Positions 36,901 through 51,175 of a DNA stretch of 64,000 nt are shown here, one piece after another (the first letter of the stretch is position 1; every line of letters starts with the position of its first letter). The notes beneath the pieces are model-generated. The model had not been told where the DNA came from. It made no database searches and worked only from the letters and a program-made list of their open reading frames with translations. Source of the DNA: Lasioglossum baleicum (lineage: Eukaryota; Arthropoda; Insecta; Hymenoptera; Halictidae); contig NW_027469209.1 in NCBI RefSeq assembly GCF_051020765.1, positions 1 through 64,000 of the forward strand, given 5' to 3'. The position numbers and the translations under genes were made by a program.

Positions 36901-39900
36901 TGTTTTTACTCGACTAGCCTGCGGGATGCACCCTCTCGCACGTGTTTTTACTCGACTAGCCTGCGGGAAGCATCCTCTCGCACGTGTTTTTACTCGACTA
37001 GCCTGCGGGAAGCATCCTCTCGCACGTGTTTTTGCTCGACTAGCCTGCGGGATGCATCCTCTCGCACGTGTTTTTGCTCGACTAGCCATGCGCATCCCAA
37101 AAAACCTGCGCATGCGCATCCCAAAAAACCTGCGCATGCGCATCCCACAAAACCGGCGCATGCGCATCCCACAAAACCTGCGCATACGCATCCCACAAAA
37201 CCTCGCACGTGTTTTTACTCGACTAGCCGGCGGGATGCATCCTCTCGCACGTGTTTTTACTGGACTAGCCTGCGGGATGCATCCTCTCGCACGTGTTTTT
37301 ACTCGACTAGCCTGCGGGATGCATCCTCTCGCACGTGTTTTTACTCGACTAGCCTGCGGGATGCATCCTCTCGCACGTGTTTTTACTCGACTAGCCTGCG
37401 GGAAGCATCCTCTCGCACGGGTTTTTGCTCGACTAGCCTGCGGGATGCATCCTCTCGCACGTGTTTTTGCTCGACTAGCCATGCGCATCCCAAAAAACCT
37501 GCGCATGCGCATCCCAAAAAACCTGCGCATGCGCATCCCACAAAACCGGCGCATGCGCATCAGACAAAACCTGCGCATACGCATCCCACAAAACCTCGCA
37601 CGTGTTTTTACTCGACTAGCCGGCGGGATGCATCCTCTCGCACGTGTTTTTACTGGACTAGCCTGCGGGATGCATCCTCTCGCACGTGTTTTTGCTCGAC
37701 TAGCCATGCGCATCCCAAAAAACCTGCGCATGCGCATCCCAAAAAACCTGCGCATGCGCATCCCACAAAACCGGCGCATGCGCATCCCACAAAACCTGCG
37801 CATACGCATCCCACAAAACCTCGCACGTGTTTTTACTCGACTAGCCGGCGGGATGCATCCTCTCGCACGTGTTTTTACTGGACTAGCCTGCGGGATGCAT
37901 CCTCTCGCACGTGTTTTTACTCGACTAGCCTGCGGGATGCATCCTCTCGCACGTGTTTTTACTCGACTAGCCTGCGGGATGCATCCTCTCGCACGTGTTT
38001 TTACTCGACTAGCCTGCGGGAAGCATCCTCTCGCACGGGTTTTTGCTCGACTAGCCTGCGGGATGCATCCTCTCGCACGTGTTTTTGCTCGACTAGCCAT
38101 GCGCATCCCAAAAAACCTGCGCATGCGCATCCCAAAAAACCTGCGCATGCGCATCCCACAAAACCGGCGCATGCGCATCAGACAAAACCTGCGCATACGC
38201 ATCCCACAAAACCTCGCACGTGTTTTTACTCGACTAGCCGGCGGGATGCATCCTCTCGCACGTGTTTTTACTGGACTAGCCTGCGGGATGCATCCTCTCG
38301 CACGTGTTTTTGCTCGACTAGCCATGCGCATCCCAAAAAACCTGCGCATGCGCATCCCAAAATACCTGCGCACGCGCATCCCACGAAACCTGCGCATGCG
38401 CATCCCACAAAACCTCGCACGTGTTTTTACTCGACTAGCCTGCGGGATGCATCCTCTCGCACGTGTTTTTACTGGACTAGCCTGCGGGATGCATCCTCTC
38501 GCACGTGTTTTTACTCGACTAGCCTGCGGGAAGCATCCTCTCGCACGGGTTTTTGCTCGACTAGCCTGCGGGATGCATCCTCTCGCACGTGTTTTTGCTC
38601 GACTAGCCATGCGCATCCCAAAAAACCTGCGCATGCGCATCCCAAAAAACCTGCGCATGCGCATCCCACAAAACCGGCGCATGCGCATCAGACAAAACCT
38701 GCGCATACGCATCCCACAAAACCTCGCACGTGTTTTTACTCGACTAGCCGGCGGGATGCATCCTCTCGCACGTGTTTTTACTGGACTAGCCTGCGGGATG
38801 CATCCTCTCGCACGTGTTTTTGCTCGACTAGCCATGCGCATCCCAAAAAACCTGCGCATGCGCATCCCAAAATACCTGCGCACGCGCATCCCACGAAACC
38901 TGCGCATGCGCATCCCACAAAACCTCGCACGTGTTTTTACTCGACTAGCCTGCGGGATGCATCCTCTCGCACGTGTTTTTACTGGACTAGCCTGCGGGAT
39001 GCATCCTCTCGCACGTGTTTTTACTCGACTAGCCTGCGGGATGCATCCTCTCGCACGTGTTTTTACTCGACTAGCCTGCGGGATGCACCCTCTCGCACGT
39101 GTTTTTACTCGACTAGCCTGCGGGAAGCATCCTCTCGCACGTGTTTTTACTCGACTAGCCTGCGGGATGCATCCTCTCGCACGTGTTTTTACTCGACTAG
39201 CCTGCGGGATGCATCCTCTCGCACGTGTTTTTGCTCGACTAGCCTGCGGGATGCATCCTCTCGCACGTGTTTTTGCTCGACTAGCCATGCGCATCCCAAA
39301 AAACCTGCGCATGCTCATCCCAAAAAACCTGCGCATGCGCATCCCACAAAACCTGCGCATGCGCATCCCACAAAACCTGCGCATACGCATCCCACAAAAC
39401 CTCGCACGTGTTTTTACTCGACTAGCCGGCGGGATGCATCCTCTCGCACGTGTTTTTACTCGACTAGCCTGCGGGATGCATCCTCTCGCACGTGTTTTTA
39501 CTCGACTAGCCTGCGGGATGCATCCTCTCGCACGTGTTTTTACTCGACTAGCCTGCGGGAAGCATCCTCTCGCACGTGTTTTTACTCGACTAGCCTGCGG
39601 GATGCATCCTCTCGCACGTGTTTTTGCTCGACTAGCCTGCGGGATGCATCCTCTCGCACGTGTTTTTGCTCGACTAGCCATGCGCATCCCAAAAAACCTG
39701 CGCATGCGCATCCCAAAAAACCTGCGCCTGCGCATCCCACAAAACCTGCGCATGCGCATCCCACAAAACCTGCGCATACGCATCCCACAAAACCTCGCAC
39801 GTGTTTTTACTCGACTAGCCTGCGGGATGCATCCTCTCGCACGTGTTTTTACTGGACTAGCCTGCGGGATGCATCCTCTCGCACGTGTTTTTACTCGACT

Positions 39901-42691
39901 AGCCTGCGGGAAGCATCCTCTCGCACGTGTTTTTACTCGACTAGCCTGCGGGATGCATCCTCTCGCACGTGTTTTTACTCGACTAGCCTGCGGGAAGCAT
40001 CCTCTCGCACGTGTTTTTACTCGACTAGCCTGCGGGATGCATCCTCTCGCACGTGTTTTTACTCGACTAGCCTGCGGGATGCATCCTCTCGCACGTGTTT
40101 TTGCTCGACTAGCCTGCGGGATGCATCCTCTCGCACGTGTTTTTGCTCGACTAGCCTTGCGCATCCCAAAAAATCTGCGCATGCGCATCCCAAAAAACCT
40201 GCGCATGCGCATCCCAAAAAACCTGCGCATGCGCATCCCACAAAACCTCGCACGTGTTTTTACTCGACTAGCCTGCGGGATGCATCCTCTCGCACGTGTT
40301 TTTACTGGACTAGCCTGCGGGATGCATCCTCTCGCACGTGTTTTTACTCGACTAGCCTGCGGGATGCATCCTCTCGCACGTGTTTTTACTCGACTAGCCT
40401 GCGGGATGCATCCTCTCGCACGTGTTTTTACTCGACTAGCCTGCGGGAAGCATCCTCTCGCACGGGTTTTTGCTCGACTAGCCTGCGGGATGCATCCTCT
40501 CGCACGTGTTTTTGCTCGACTAGCCATGCGCATCCCAAAAAACCTGCGCATGCGCATCCCAAAAAACCTGCGCATGCGCATCCCACAAAACCGGCGCATG
40601 CGCATCCCACAAAACCTGCGCATACGCATCCCACAAAACCTCGCACGTGTTTTTACTCGACTAGCCGGCGGGATGCATCCTCTCGCACGTGTTTTTACTC
40701 GACTAGCCTGCGGGATGCATCCTCTCGCACGTGTTTTTACTCGACTAGCCTGCGGGATGCATCCTCTCGCACGTGTTTTTACTCGACTAGCCTGCGGGAA
40801 GCATCCTCTCGCACGTGTTTTTACTCGACTAGCCTGCGGGATGCATCCTCTCGCACGTGTTTTTGCTCGACTAGCCATGCGCATCCCAAAAAACCTGCGC
40901 ATGCGCATCCCAAAAAACCTGCGCATGCGCATCCCACAAAACCGGCGCATGCGCATCCCACAAAACCTCGCACGTGTTTTTACTCGACTAGCCTGCGGGA
41001 TGCATCCTCTCGCACGTGTTTTTGCTCGACTAGCCTGCGGGATGCATCCTCTCGCACGTGTTTTTGCTCGACTAGCCATGCGCATCCCAAAAAACCTGCG
41101 CATGCGCATCCCACAAAACCTGCGCATGCGCATCCCACAAAACCTGCGCATACGCATCCCACAAAACCTCGCACGTGTTTTTACTCGACTAGCCGGCGGG
41201 ATGCATCCTCTCGCACGTGTTTTTACTCGACTAGCCTGCGGGATGCATCCTCTCGCACGTGTTTTTACTCGACTAGCCTGCGGGATGCACCCTCTCGCAC
41301 GTGTTTTTACTCGACTAGCCTGCGGGAAGCATCCTCTCGCACGTGTTTTTACTCGACTAGCCTGCGGGAAGCATCCTCTCGCACGTGTTTTTGCTCGACT
41401 AGCCTGCGGGATGCATCCTCTCGCACGTGTTTTTGCTCGACTAGCCATGCGCATCCCAAAAAACCTGCGCATGCGCATCCCAAAAAACCTGCGCATGCGC
41501 ATCCCACAAAACCGGCGCATGCGCATCCCACAAAACCTGCGCATACGCATCCCACAAAACCTCGCACGTGTTTTTACTCGACTAGCCGGCGGGATGCATC
41601 CTCTCGCACGTGTTTTTACTGGACTAGCCTGCGGGATGCATCCTCTCGCACGTGTTTTTGCTCGACTAGCCATGCGCATCCCAAAAAACCTGCGCATGCG
41701 CATCCCAAAAAACCTGCGCATGCGCATCCCACAAAACCTGCGCATGCGCATCCCACAAAACCTCGCACGTGTTTTTACTCGACTAGCCTGCGGGATGCAT
41801 CCTCTCGCACTTGTTTTTACTGGACTAGCCTGCGGGATGCATCCTCTCGCACGTGTTTTTACTCGACTAGCCTGCGGGATGCATCCTCTTGCACGTGTTT
41901 TTACTCGACTAGCCTGCGGGATGCACCCTCTCGCACGTGTTTTTACTCGACTAGCCTGCGGGAAGCATCCTCTCGCACGTGTTTTTACTCGACTAGCCTG
42001 CGGGATGCATCCTCTCGCACGTGTTTTTACTCGACTAGCCTGCGGGATGCATCCTCTCGCACGTGTTTTTGCTCGACTAGCCTGCGGGATGCATCCTCTC
42101 GCACGTGTTTTTGCTCGACTAGCCATGCGCATCCCAAAAAACCTGCGCATGCGCATCCCAAAAAAACTGCGCCTGCGCATCCCACAAAACCTGCGCATGC
42201 GCATCCCACAAAACCTGCGCATACGCATCCCACAAAACCTCGCACGTGTTTTTACTCGACTAGCCTGCGGGATGCATCCTCTCGCACGTGTTTTTACTGG
42301 ACTAGCCTGCGGGATGCATCCTCTCGCACGTGTTTTTACTCGACTAGCCTGCGGGAAGCATTCTCTCGCACGTGTTTTTACTCGACTAGCCTGCGGGATG
42401 CATCCTCTCGCACGTGTTTTTACTCGACTAGCCTGCGGGAAGCATCCTCTCGCACGTGTTTTTCCTCGACTAGCCTGCGGGATGCATCCTCTCGCACGTG
42501 TTTTTACTCGACTAGCCTGCGGGATGCATCCTCTCGCACGTGTTTTTGCTCGACTAGCCTGCGGGATGCATCCTCTCGCACGTGTTTATGCTCGACTAGC
42601 CATGCGCATCCCAAAAAATCTGCGCATGCGCATCCCAAAAAACCTGCGCATGCGCATCCCAAAAAACCTGCGCATGCGCATCCCACAAAAC
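33938..42691 (+). repeat. HOR gamma, extended first copy (8,754 bp)
   Basis: Between consecutive TTTATGCTC markers (33,834 and 42,588) lie 26 composites: A5B5, A3B4, A10B4, A7B5, A7B5, A3B4, A5B5, A3B4, A7B4, A7B5, A7B5, A3B5, A7B5, A3B4, A5B5, A3B4, A9B5, A7B5, A9B4, A7B5, A6B4, A3B4, A7B5, A3B4, A9B5, A9B4. The head matches the d-type gamma copies and the tail (A3B4, A7B5, A3B4, A9B5, A9B4) matches the c-type. Internal duplications are visible at 1,866 bp (34,943 to 36,809), 2,484 bp (35,729 to 38,213) and 618 bp (37,202 to 37,820). It lacks the ATTCATCC marker of later copies. Confidence 0.87.
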
Positions 42692-45600
42692 CTCGCACGT
42701 GTTTTTACTCGACTAGCCTGCGGGATGCATCCTCTCGCACGTGTTTTTACTCGACTAGCCTGCGGGATGCATCCTCTCGCACGTGTTTTTACTCGACTAG
42801 CCTGCGGGAAGCATCCTCTCGCACGGGTTTTTGCTCGACTAGCCTGCGGGATGCATCCTCTCGCACGTGTTTTTGCTCGACTAGCCATGCGCATCCCAAA
42901 AAACCTGCGCATGCGCATCCCAAAAAACCTGCGCATGCGCATCCCACAAAACCGGCGCATGCGCATCAGACAAAACCTGCGCATACGCATCCCACAAAAC
43001 CTCGCACGTGTTTTTACTCGACTAGCCGGCGGGATGCATCCTCTCGCACGTGTTTTTACTGGACTAGCCTGCGGGATGCATCCTCTCGCACGTGTTTTTG
43101 CTCGACTAGCCATGCGCATCCCAAAAAACCTGCGCATGCGCATCCCAAAATACCTGCGCACGCGCATCCCACAAAACCTGCGCATGCGCATCCCACAAAA
43201 CCTCGCACGTGTTTTTACTCGACTAGCCTGCGGGATTCATCCTCTCGCACGTGTTTTTACTGGACTAGCCTGCGGGATGCATCCTCTCGCACGTGTTTTT
43301 ACTCGACTAGCCTGCGGGATGCATCCTCTCGCACGTGTTTTTACTCGACTAGCCTGCGGGATGCACCCTCTCGCACGTGTTTTTACTCGACTAGCCTGCG
43401 GGAAGCATCCTCTCGCACGTGTTTTTACTCGACTAGCCTGCGGGATGCATCCTCTCGCACGTGTTTTTACTCGACTAGCCTGCGGGATGCATCCTCTCGC
43501 ACGTGTTTTTACTCGACTAGCCTGCGGGATGCATCCTCTCGCACGTGTTTTTGCTCGACTAGCCTGCGGGATGCATCCTCTCGCACGTGTTTTTGCTCGA
43601 CTAGCCATGCGCATCCCAAAAAACCTGCGCATGCGCATCCCACAAAACCTGCGCATGCGCATCCCACAAAACCTGCGCATACGCATCCCACAGAACCTCG
43701 CACGTGTTTTTACTCGACTAGCCGGCGGGATGCATCCTCTCGCACGTGTTTTTACTAGACTAGCCTGCGGGATGCATCCTCTCGCACGTGTTTTTACTCG
43801 ACTAGCCTGCGGGATGCACCCTCTCGCACGTGTTTTTACTCGACTAGCCTGCGGGAAGCATCCTCTCGCACGTGTTTTTACTCGACTAGCCTGCGGGAAG
43901 CATCCTCTCGCACGTGTTTTTGCTCGACTAGCCTGCGGGATGCATCCTCTCGCACGTGTTTTTGCTCGACTAGCCATGCGCATCCCAAAAAACCTGCGCA
44001 TGCGCATCCCAAAAAACCTGCGCATGCGCATCCCACAAAACCGGCGCATGCGCATCCCACAAAACCTGCGCATACGCATCCCACAAAACCTCGCACGTGT
44101 TTTTACTCGACTAGCCGGCGGGATGCATCCTCTCGCACGTGTTTTTACTGGACTAGCCTGCGGGATGCATCCTCTCGCACGTGTTTTTACTCGACTAGCC
44201 TGCGGGATGCATCCTCTCGCACGTGTTTTTACTCGACTAGCCTGCGGGATGCATCCTCTCGCACGTGTTTTTACTCGACTAGCCTGCGGGAAGCATCCTC
44301 TCGCACGGGTTTTTGCTCGACTAGCCTGCGGGATGCATCCTCTCGCACGTGTTTTTGCTCGACTAGCCATGCGCATCCCAAAAAACCTGCGCATGCGCAT
44401 CCCAAAAAACCTGCGCATGCGCATCCCACAAAACCGGCGCATGCGCATCAGACAAAACCTGCGCATACGCATCCCACAAAACCTCGCACGTGTTTTTACT
44501 CGACTAGCCGGCGGGATGCATCCTCTCGCACGTGTTTTTACTGGACTAGCCTGCGGGATGCATCCTCTCGCACGTGTTTTTGCTCGACTAGCCATGCGCA
44601 TCCCAAAAAACCTGCGCATGCGCATCCCAAAATACCTGCGCACGCGCATCCCACGAAACCTGCGCATGCGCATCCCACAAAACCTCGCACGTGTTTTTAC
44701 TCGACTAGCCTGCGGGATGCATCCTCTCGCACGTGTTTTTGCTCGACTAGCCATGCGCATCCCAAAAAACCTGCGCATGCGCATCCCAAAAAACCTGCGC
44801 ATGCGCATCCCACAAAACCGGCGCATGCGCATCAGACAAAACCTGCGCATACGCATCCCACAAAACCTCGCACGTGTTTTTACTCGACTAGCCGGCGGGA
44901 TGCATCCTCTCGCACGTGTTTTTACTGGACTAGCCTGCGGGATGCATCCTCTCGCACGTGTTTTTGCTCGACTAGCCATGCGCATCCCAAAAAACCTGCG
45001 CATGCGCATCCCAAAATACCTGCGCACGCGCATCCCACAAAACCTCGCACGTGTTTTTACTCGACTAGCCTGCGGGATGCATCCTCTCGCACGTGTTTTT
45101 ACTGGACTAGCCTGCGGGATGCATCCTCTCGCACGTGTTTTTACTCGACTAGCCTGCGGGATGCATCCTCTCGCACGTGTTTTTACTCGACTAGCCTGCG
45201 GGATGCATCCTCTCGCACGTGTTTTTACTCGACTAGCCTGCGGGATGCATCCTCTTGCACGTGTTTTTACTCGACTAGCCTGCGGGATGCACCCTCTCGC
45301 ACGTGTTTTTACTCGACTAGCCTGCGGGAAGCATCCTCTCGCACGTGTTTTTACTCGACTAGCCTGCGGGATGCATCCTCTCGCACGTGTTTTTACTCGA
45401 CTAGCCTGCGGGATGCATCCTCTCGCACGTGTTTTTGCTCGACTAGCCTGCGGGATGCATCCTCTCGCACGTGTTTTTGCTCGACTAGCCATGCGCATCC
45501 CAAAAAACCTGCGCATGCGCATCCCAAAAAAACTGCGCCTGCGCATCCCACAAAACCTGCGCATGCGCATCCCACAAAACCTGCGCATACGCATCCCACA

Positions 45601-46057
45601 AAACCTCGCACGTGTTTTTACTCGACTAGCCTGCGGGATGCATCCTCTCGCACGTGTTTTTACTGGACTAGCCTGCGGGATGCATCCTCTCGCACGTGTT
45701 TTTACTCGACTAGCCTGCGGGAAGCATTCTCTCGCACGTGTTTTTACTCGACTAGCCTGCGGGATGCATCCTCTCGCACGTGTTTTTACTCGACTAGCCT
45801 GCGGGAAGCATCCTCTCGCACGTGTTTTTACTCGACTAGCCTGCGGGATGCATCCTCTCGCACGTGTTTTTACTCGACTAGCCTGCGGGATGCATCCTCT
45901 CGCACGTGTTTTTGCTCGACTAGCCTGCGGGATGCATCCTCTCGCACGTGTTTATGCTCGACTAGCCATGCGCATCCCAAAAAATCTGCGCATGCGCATC
46001 CCAAAAAACCTGCGCATGCGCATCCCAAAAAACCTGCGCATGCGCATCCCACAAAAC
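42692..46057 (+). repeat. HOR gamma copy a (3,366 bp, d-type)
   Basis: Composites: A5B5, A3B4, A10B4, A7B5, A7B5, A3B4, A2B5, A3B3, A11B5, A9B4. It equals copy d except that the seventh composite is A2B5 instead of A5B5, exactly three A units shorter. It carries the ATTCATCC marker (43,235), CACAGAACC, AAAATACC, CTCTTGCAC (45,256), the CGCCTGCGC change, and TTTATGCTC (45,954). Confidence 0.9.
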
Positions 46058-47707
46058 CTCGCACGTGTTTTTACTCGACTAGCCTGCGGGATGCATCCTC
46101 TCGCACGTGTTTTTACTCGACTAGCCTGCGGGATGCATCCTCTCGCACGTGTTTTTACTCGACTAGCCTGCGGGAAGCATCCTCTCGCACGGGTTTTTGC
46201 TCGACTAGCCTGCGGGATGCATCCTCTCGCACGTGTTTTTGCTCGACTAGCCATGCGCATCCCAAAAAACCTGCGCATGCGCATCCCAAAAAACCTGCGC
46301 ATGCGCATCCCACAAAACCGGCGCATGCGCATCAGACAAAACCTGCGCATACGCATCCCACAAAACCTCGCACGTGTTTTTACTCGACTAGCCGGCGGGA
46401 TGCATCCTCTCGCACGTGTTTTTACTGGACTAGCCTGCGGGATGCATCCTCTCGCACGTGTTTTTGCTCGACTAGCCATGCGCATCCCAAAAAACCTGCG
46501 CATGCGCATCCCAAAATACCTGCGCACGCGCATCCCACAAAACCTGCGCATGCGCATCCCACAAAACCTCGCACGTGTTTTTACTCGACTAGCCTGCGGG
46601 ATTCATCCTCTCGCACGTGTTTTTACTGGACTAGCCTGCGGGATGCATCCTCTCGCACGTGTTTTTACTCGACTAGCCTGCGGGATGCATCCTCTCGCAC
46701 GTGTTTTTACTCGACTAGCCTGCGGGATGCACCCTCTCGCACGTGTTTTTACTCGACTAGCCTGCGGGAAGCATCCTCTCGCACGTGTTTTTACTCGACT
46801 AGCCTGCGGGATGCATCCTCTCGCACGTGTTTTTACTCGACTAGCCTGCGGGATGCATCCTCTCGCACGTGTTTTTACTCGACTAGCCTGCGGGATGCAT
46901 CCTCTTGCACGTGTTTTTACTCGACTAGCCTGCGGGATGCACCCTCTCGCACGTGTTTTTACTCGACTAGCCTGCGGGAAGCATCCTCTCGCACGTGTTT
47001 TTACTCGACTAGCCTGCGGGATGCATCCTCTCGCACGTGTTTTTACTCGACTAGCCTGCGGGATGCATCCTCTCGCACGTGTTTTTGCTCGACTAGCCTG
47101 CGGGATGCATCCTCTCGCACGTGTTTTTGCTCGACTAGCCATGCGCATCCCAAAAAACCTGCGCATGCGCATCCCAAAAAAACTGCGCCTGCGCATCCCA
47201 CAAAACCTGCGCATGCGCATCCCACAAAACCTGCGCATACGCATCCCACAAAACCTCGCACGTGTTTTTACTCGACTAGCCTGCGGGATGCATCCTCTCG
47301 CACGTGTTTTTACTGGACTAGCCTGCGGGATGCATCCTCTCGCACGTGTTTTTACTCGACTAGCCTGCGGGAAGCATTCTCTCGCACGTGTTTTTACTCG
47401 ACTAGCCTGCGGGATGCATCCTCTCGCACGTGTTTTTACTCGACTAGCCTGCGGGAAGCATCCTCTCGCACGTGTTTTTACTCGACTAGCCTGCGGGATG
47501 CATCCTCTCGCACGTGTTTTTACTCGACTAGCCTGCGGGATGCATCCTCTCGCACGTGTTTTTGCTCGACTAGCCTGCGGGATGCATCCTCTCGCACGTG
47601 TTTATGCTCGACTAGCCATGCGCATCCCAAAAAATCTGCGCATGCGCATCCCAAAAAACCTGCGCATGCGCATCCCAAAAAACCTGCGCATGCGCATCCC
47701 ACAAAAC
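46058..47707 (+). repeat. HOR gamma copy b, collapsed (1,650 bp)
   Basis: Composites: A5B5, A3B4, A14B5, A9B4. It keeps the head (through the ATTCATCC marker at 46,601) and the tail (CTCTTGCAC at 46,906, CGCCTGCGC, TTTATGCTC at 47,604) of the gamma HOR. It lacks the 1,842 bp that separate those parts in copy d. See the fused composite inside it. Confidence 0.92.
46568..47254 (+). repeat. Fused composite A14B5: recombination junction
   Basis: The left part reads as the start of the gamma A10B4 composite: ATTCATCC, ACTGGAC, then GCACCC and GGGAAGC. The right part reads as the end of A11B5: CTCTTGCAC at 46,906, then a second GCACCC-GGGAAGC pair, and a B run with CGCCTGCGC. Neither parent has both halves. 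The change-over lies between about 46,780 and 46,905. The A phase is kept perfectly, as expected for unequal crossing-over or replication slippage between A units. Confidence 0.88.
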
Positions 47708-50700
47708 CTCGCACGTGTTTTTACTCGACTAGCCTGCGGGATGCATCCTCTCGCACGTGTTTTTACTCGACTAGCCTGCGGGATGCATCCTCTCGCACGT
47801 GTTTTTACTCGACTAGCCTGCGGGAAGCATCCTCTCGCACGGGTTTTTGCTCGACTAGCCTGCGGGATGCATCCTCTCGCACGTGTTTTTGCTCGACTAG
47901 CCATGCGCATCCCAAAAAACCTGCGCATGCGCATCCCAAAAAACCTGCGCATGCGCATCCCACAAAACCGGCGCATGCGCATCAGACAAAACCTGCGCAT
48001 ACGCATCCCACAAAACCTCGCACGTGTTTTTACTCGACTAGCCGGCGGGATGCATCCTCTCGCACGTGTTTTTACTGGACTAGCCTGCGGGATGCATCCT
48101 CTCGCACGTGTTTTTGCTCGACTAGCCATGCGCATCCCAAAAAACCTGCGCATGCGCATCCCAAAATACCTGCGCACGCGCATCCCACAAAACCTGCGCA
48201 TGCGCATCCCACAAAACCTCGCACGTGTTTTTACTCGACTAGCCTGCGGGATTCATCCTCTCGCACGTGTTTTTACTGGACTAGCCTGCGGGATGCATCC
48301 TCTCGCACGTGTTTTTACTCGACTAGCCTGCGGGATGCATCCTCTCGCACGTGTTTTTACTCGACTAGCCTGCGGGATGCACCCTCTCGCACGTGTTTTT
48401 ACTCGACTAGCCTGCGGGAAGCATCCTCTCGCACGTGTTTTTACTCGACTAGCCTGCGGGATGCATCCTCTCGCACGTGTTTTTACTCGACTAGCCTGCG
48501 GGATGCATCCTCTCGCACGTGTTTTTACTCGACTAGCCTGCGGGATGCATCCTCTCGCACGTGTTTTTGCTCGACTAGCCTGCGGGATGCATCCTCTCGC
48601 ACGTGTTTTTGCTCGACTAGCCATGCGCATCCCAAAAAACCTGCGCATGCGCATCCCACAAAACCTGCGCATGCGCATCCCACAAAACCTGCGCATACGC
48701 ATCCCACAGAACCTCGCACGTGTTTTTACTCGACTAGCCGGCGGGATGCATCCTCTCGCACGTGTTTTTACTAGACTAGCCTGCGGGATGCATCCTCTCG
48801 CACGTGTTTTTACTCGACTAGCCTGCGGGATGCACCCTCTCGCACGTGTTTTTACTCGACTAGCCTGCGGGAAGCATCCTCTCGCACGTGTTTTTACTCG
48901 ACTAGCCTGCGGGAAGCATCCTCTCGCACGTGTTTTTGCTCGACTAGCCTGCGGGATGCATCCTCTCGCACGTGTTTTTGCTCGACTAGCCATGCGCATC
49001 CCAAAAAACCTGCGCATGCGCATCCCAAAAAACCTGCGCATGCGCATCCCACAAAACCGGCGCATGCGCATCCCACAAAACCTGCGCATACGCATCCCAC
49101 AAAACCTCGCACGTGTTTTTACTCGACTAGCCGGCGGGATGCATCCTCTCGCACGTGTTTTTACTGGACTAGCCTGCGGGATGCATCCTCTCGCACGTGT
49201 TTTTACTCGACTAGCCTGCGGGATGCATCCTCTCGCACGTGTTTTTACTCGACTAGCCTGCGGGATGCATCCTCTCGCACGTGTTTTTACTCGACTAGCC
49301 TGCGGGAAGCATCCTCTCGCACGGGTTTTTGCTCGACTAGCCTGCGGGATGCATCCTCTCGCACGTGTTTTTGCTCGACTAGCCATGCGCATCCCAAAAA
49401 ACCTGCGCATGCGCATCCCAAAAAACCTGCGCATGCGCATCCCACAAAACCGGCGCATGCGCATCCCACAAAACCTCGCACGTGTTTTTACTCGACTAGC
49501 CTGCGGGATGCATCCTCTCGCACGTGTTTTTGCTCGACTAGCCTGCGGGATGCATCCTCTCGCACGTGTTTTTGCTCGACTAGCCATGCGCATCCCAAAA
49601 AACCTGCGCATGCGCATCCCACAAAACCTGCGCATGCGCATCCCACAAAACCTGCGCATACGCATCCCACAAAACCTCGCACGTGTTTTTACTCGACTAG
49701 CCGGCGGGATGCATCCTCTCGCACGTGTTTTTACTCGACTAGCCTGCGGGATGCATCCTCTCGCACGTGTTTTTACTCGACTAGCCTGCGGGATGCACCC
49801 TCTCGCACGTGTTTTTACTCGACTAGCCTGCGGGAAGCATCCTCTCGCACGTGTTTTTACTCGACTAGCCTGCGGGAAGCATCCTCTCGCACGTGTTTTT
49901 GCTCGACTAGCCTGCGGGATGCATCCTCTCGCACGTGTTTTTGCTCGACTAGCCATGCGCATCCCAAAAAACCTGCGCATGCGCATCCCAAAAAACCTGC
50001 GCATGCGCATCCCACAAAACCGGCGCATGCGCATCCCACAAAACCTGCGCATACGCATCCCACAAAACCTCGCACGTGTTTTTACTCGACTAGCCGGCGG
50101 GATGCATCCTCTCGCACGTGTTTTTACTGGACTAGCCTGCGGGATGCATCCTCTCGCACGTGTTTTTGCTCGACTAGCCATGCGCATCCCAAAAAACCTG
50201 CGCATGCGCATCCCAAAAAACCTGCGCATGCGCATCCCACAAAACCTGCGCATGCGCATCCCACAAAACCTCGCACGTGTTTTTACTCGACTAGCCTGCG
50301 GGATGCATCCTCTCGCACTTGTTTTTACTGGACTAGCCTGCGGGATGCATCCTCTCGCACGTGTTTTTACTCGACTAGCCTGCGGGATGCATCCTCTTGC
50401 ACGTGTTTTTACTCGACTAGCCTGCGGGATGCACCCTCTCGCACGTGTTTTTACTCGACTAGCCTGCGGGAAGCATCCTCTCGCACGTGTTTTTACTCGA
50501 CTAGCCTGCGGGATGCATCCTCTCGCACGTGTTTTTACTCGACTAGCCTGCGGGATGCATCCTCTCGCACGTGTTTTTGCTCGACTAGCCTGCGGGATGC
50601 ATCCTCTCGCACGTGTTTTTGCTCGACTAGCCATGCGCATCCCAAAAAACCTGCGCATGCGCATCCCAAAAAAACTGCGCCTGCGCATCCCACAAAACCT

Positions 50701-51175
50701 GCGCATGCGCATCCCACAAAACCTGCGCATACGCATCCCACAAAACCTCGCACGTGTTTTTACTCGACTAGCCTGCGGGATGCATCCTCTCGCACGTGTT
50801 TTTACTGGACTAGCCTGCGGGATGCATCCTCTCGCACGTGTTTTTACTCGACTAGCCTGCGGGAAGCATTCTCTCGCACGTGTTTTTACTCGACTAGCCT
50901 GCGGGATGCATCCTCTCGCACGTGTTTTTACTCGACTAGCCTGCGGGAAGCATCCTCTCGCACGTGTTTTTCCTCGACTAGCCTGCGGGATGCATCCTCT
51001 CGCACGTGTTTTTACTCGACTAGCCTGCGGGATGCATCCTCTCGCACGTGTTTTTGCTCGACTAGCCTGCGGGATGCATCCTCTCGCACGTGTTTATGCT
51101 CGACTAGCCATGCGCATCCCAAAAAACCTGCGCATGCGCATCCCAAAAAACCTGCGCATGCGCATCCCACAAAAC
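47708..51175 (+). repeat. HOR gamma copy c (3,468 bp, c-type)
   Basis: Composites: A5B5, A3B4, A10B4, A7B5, A7B4, A3B4, A7B5, A3B4, A9B5, A9B3. At an offset of exactly 6,960 bp it is matched by copy e. Across the lines I compared from about 46,770 to 51,120, the only differences found were C versus A at 50,972/57,932 and C versus T near 51,127, followed by one missing B unit. Markers: ATTCATCC at 48,251, CTCTTGCAC at 50,398, TTTATGCTC at 51,096. Confidence 0.92.
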
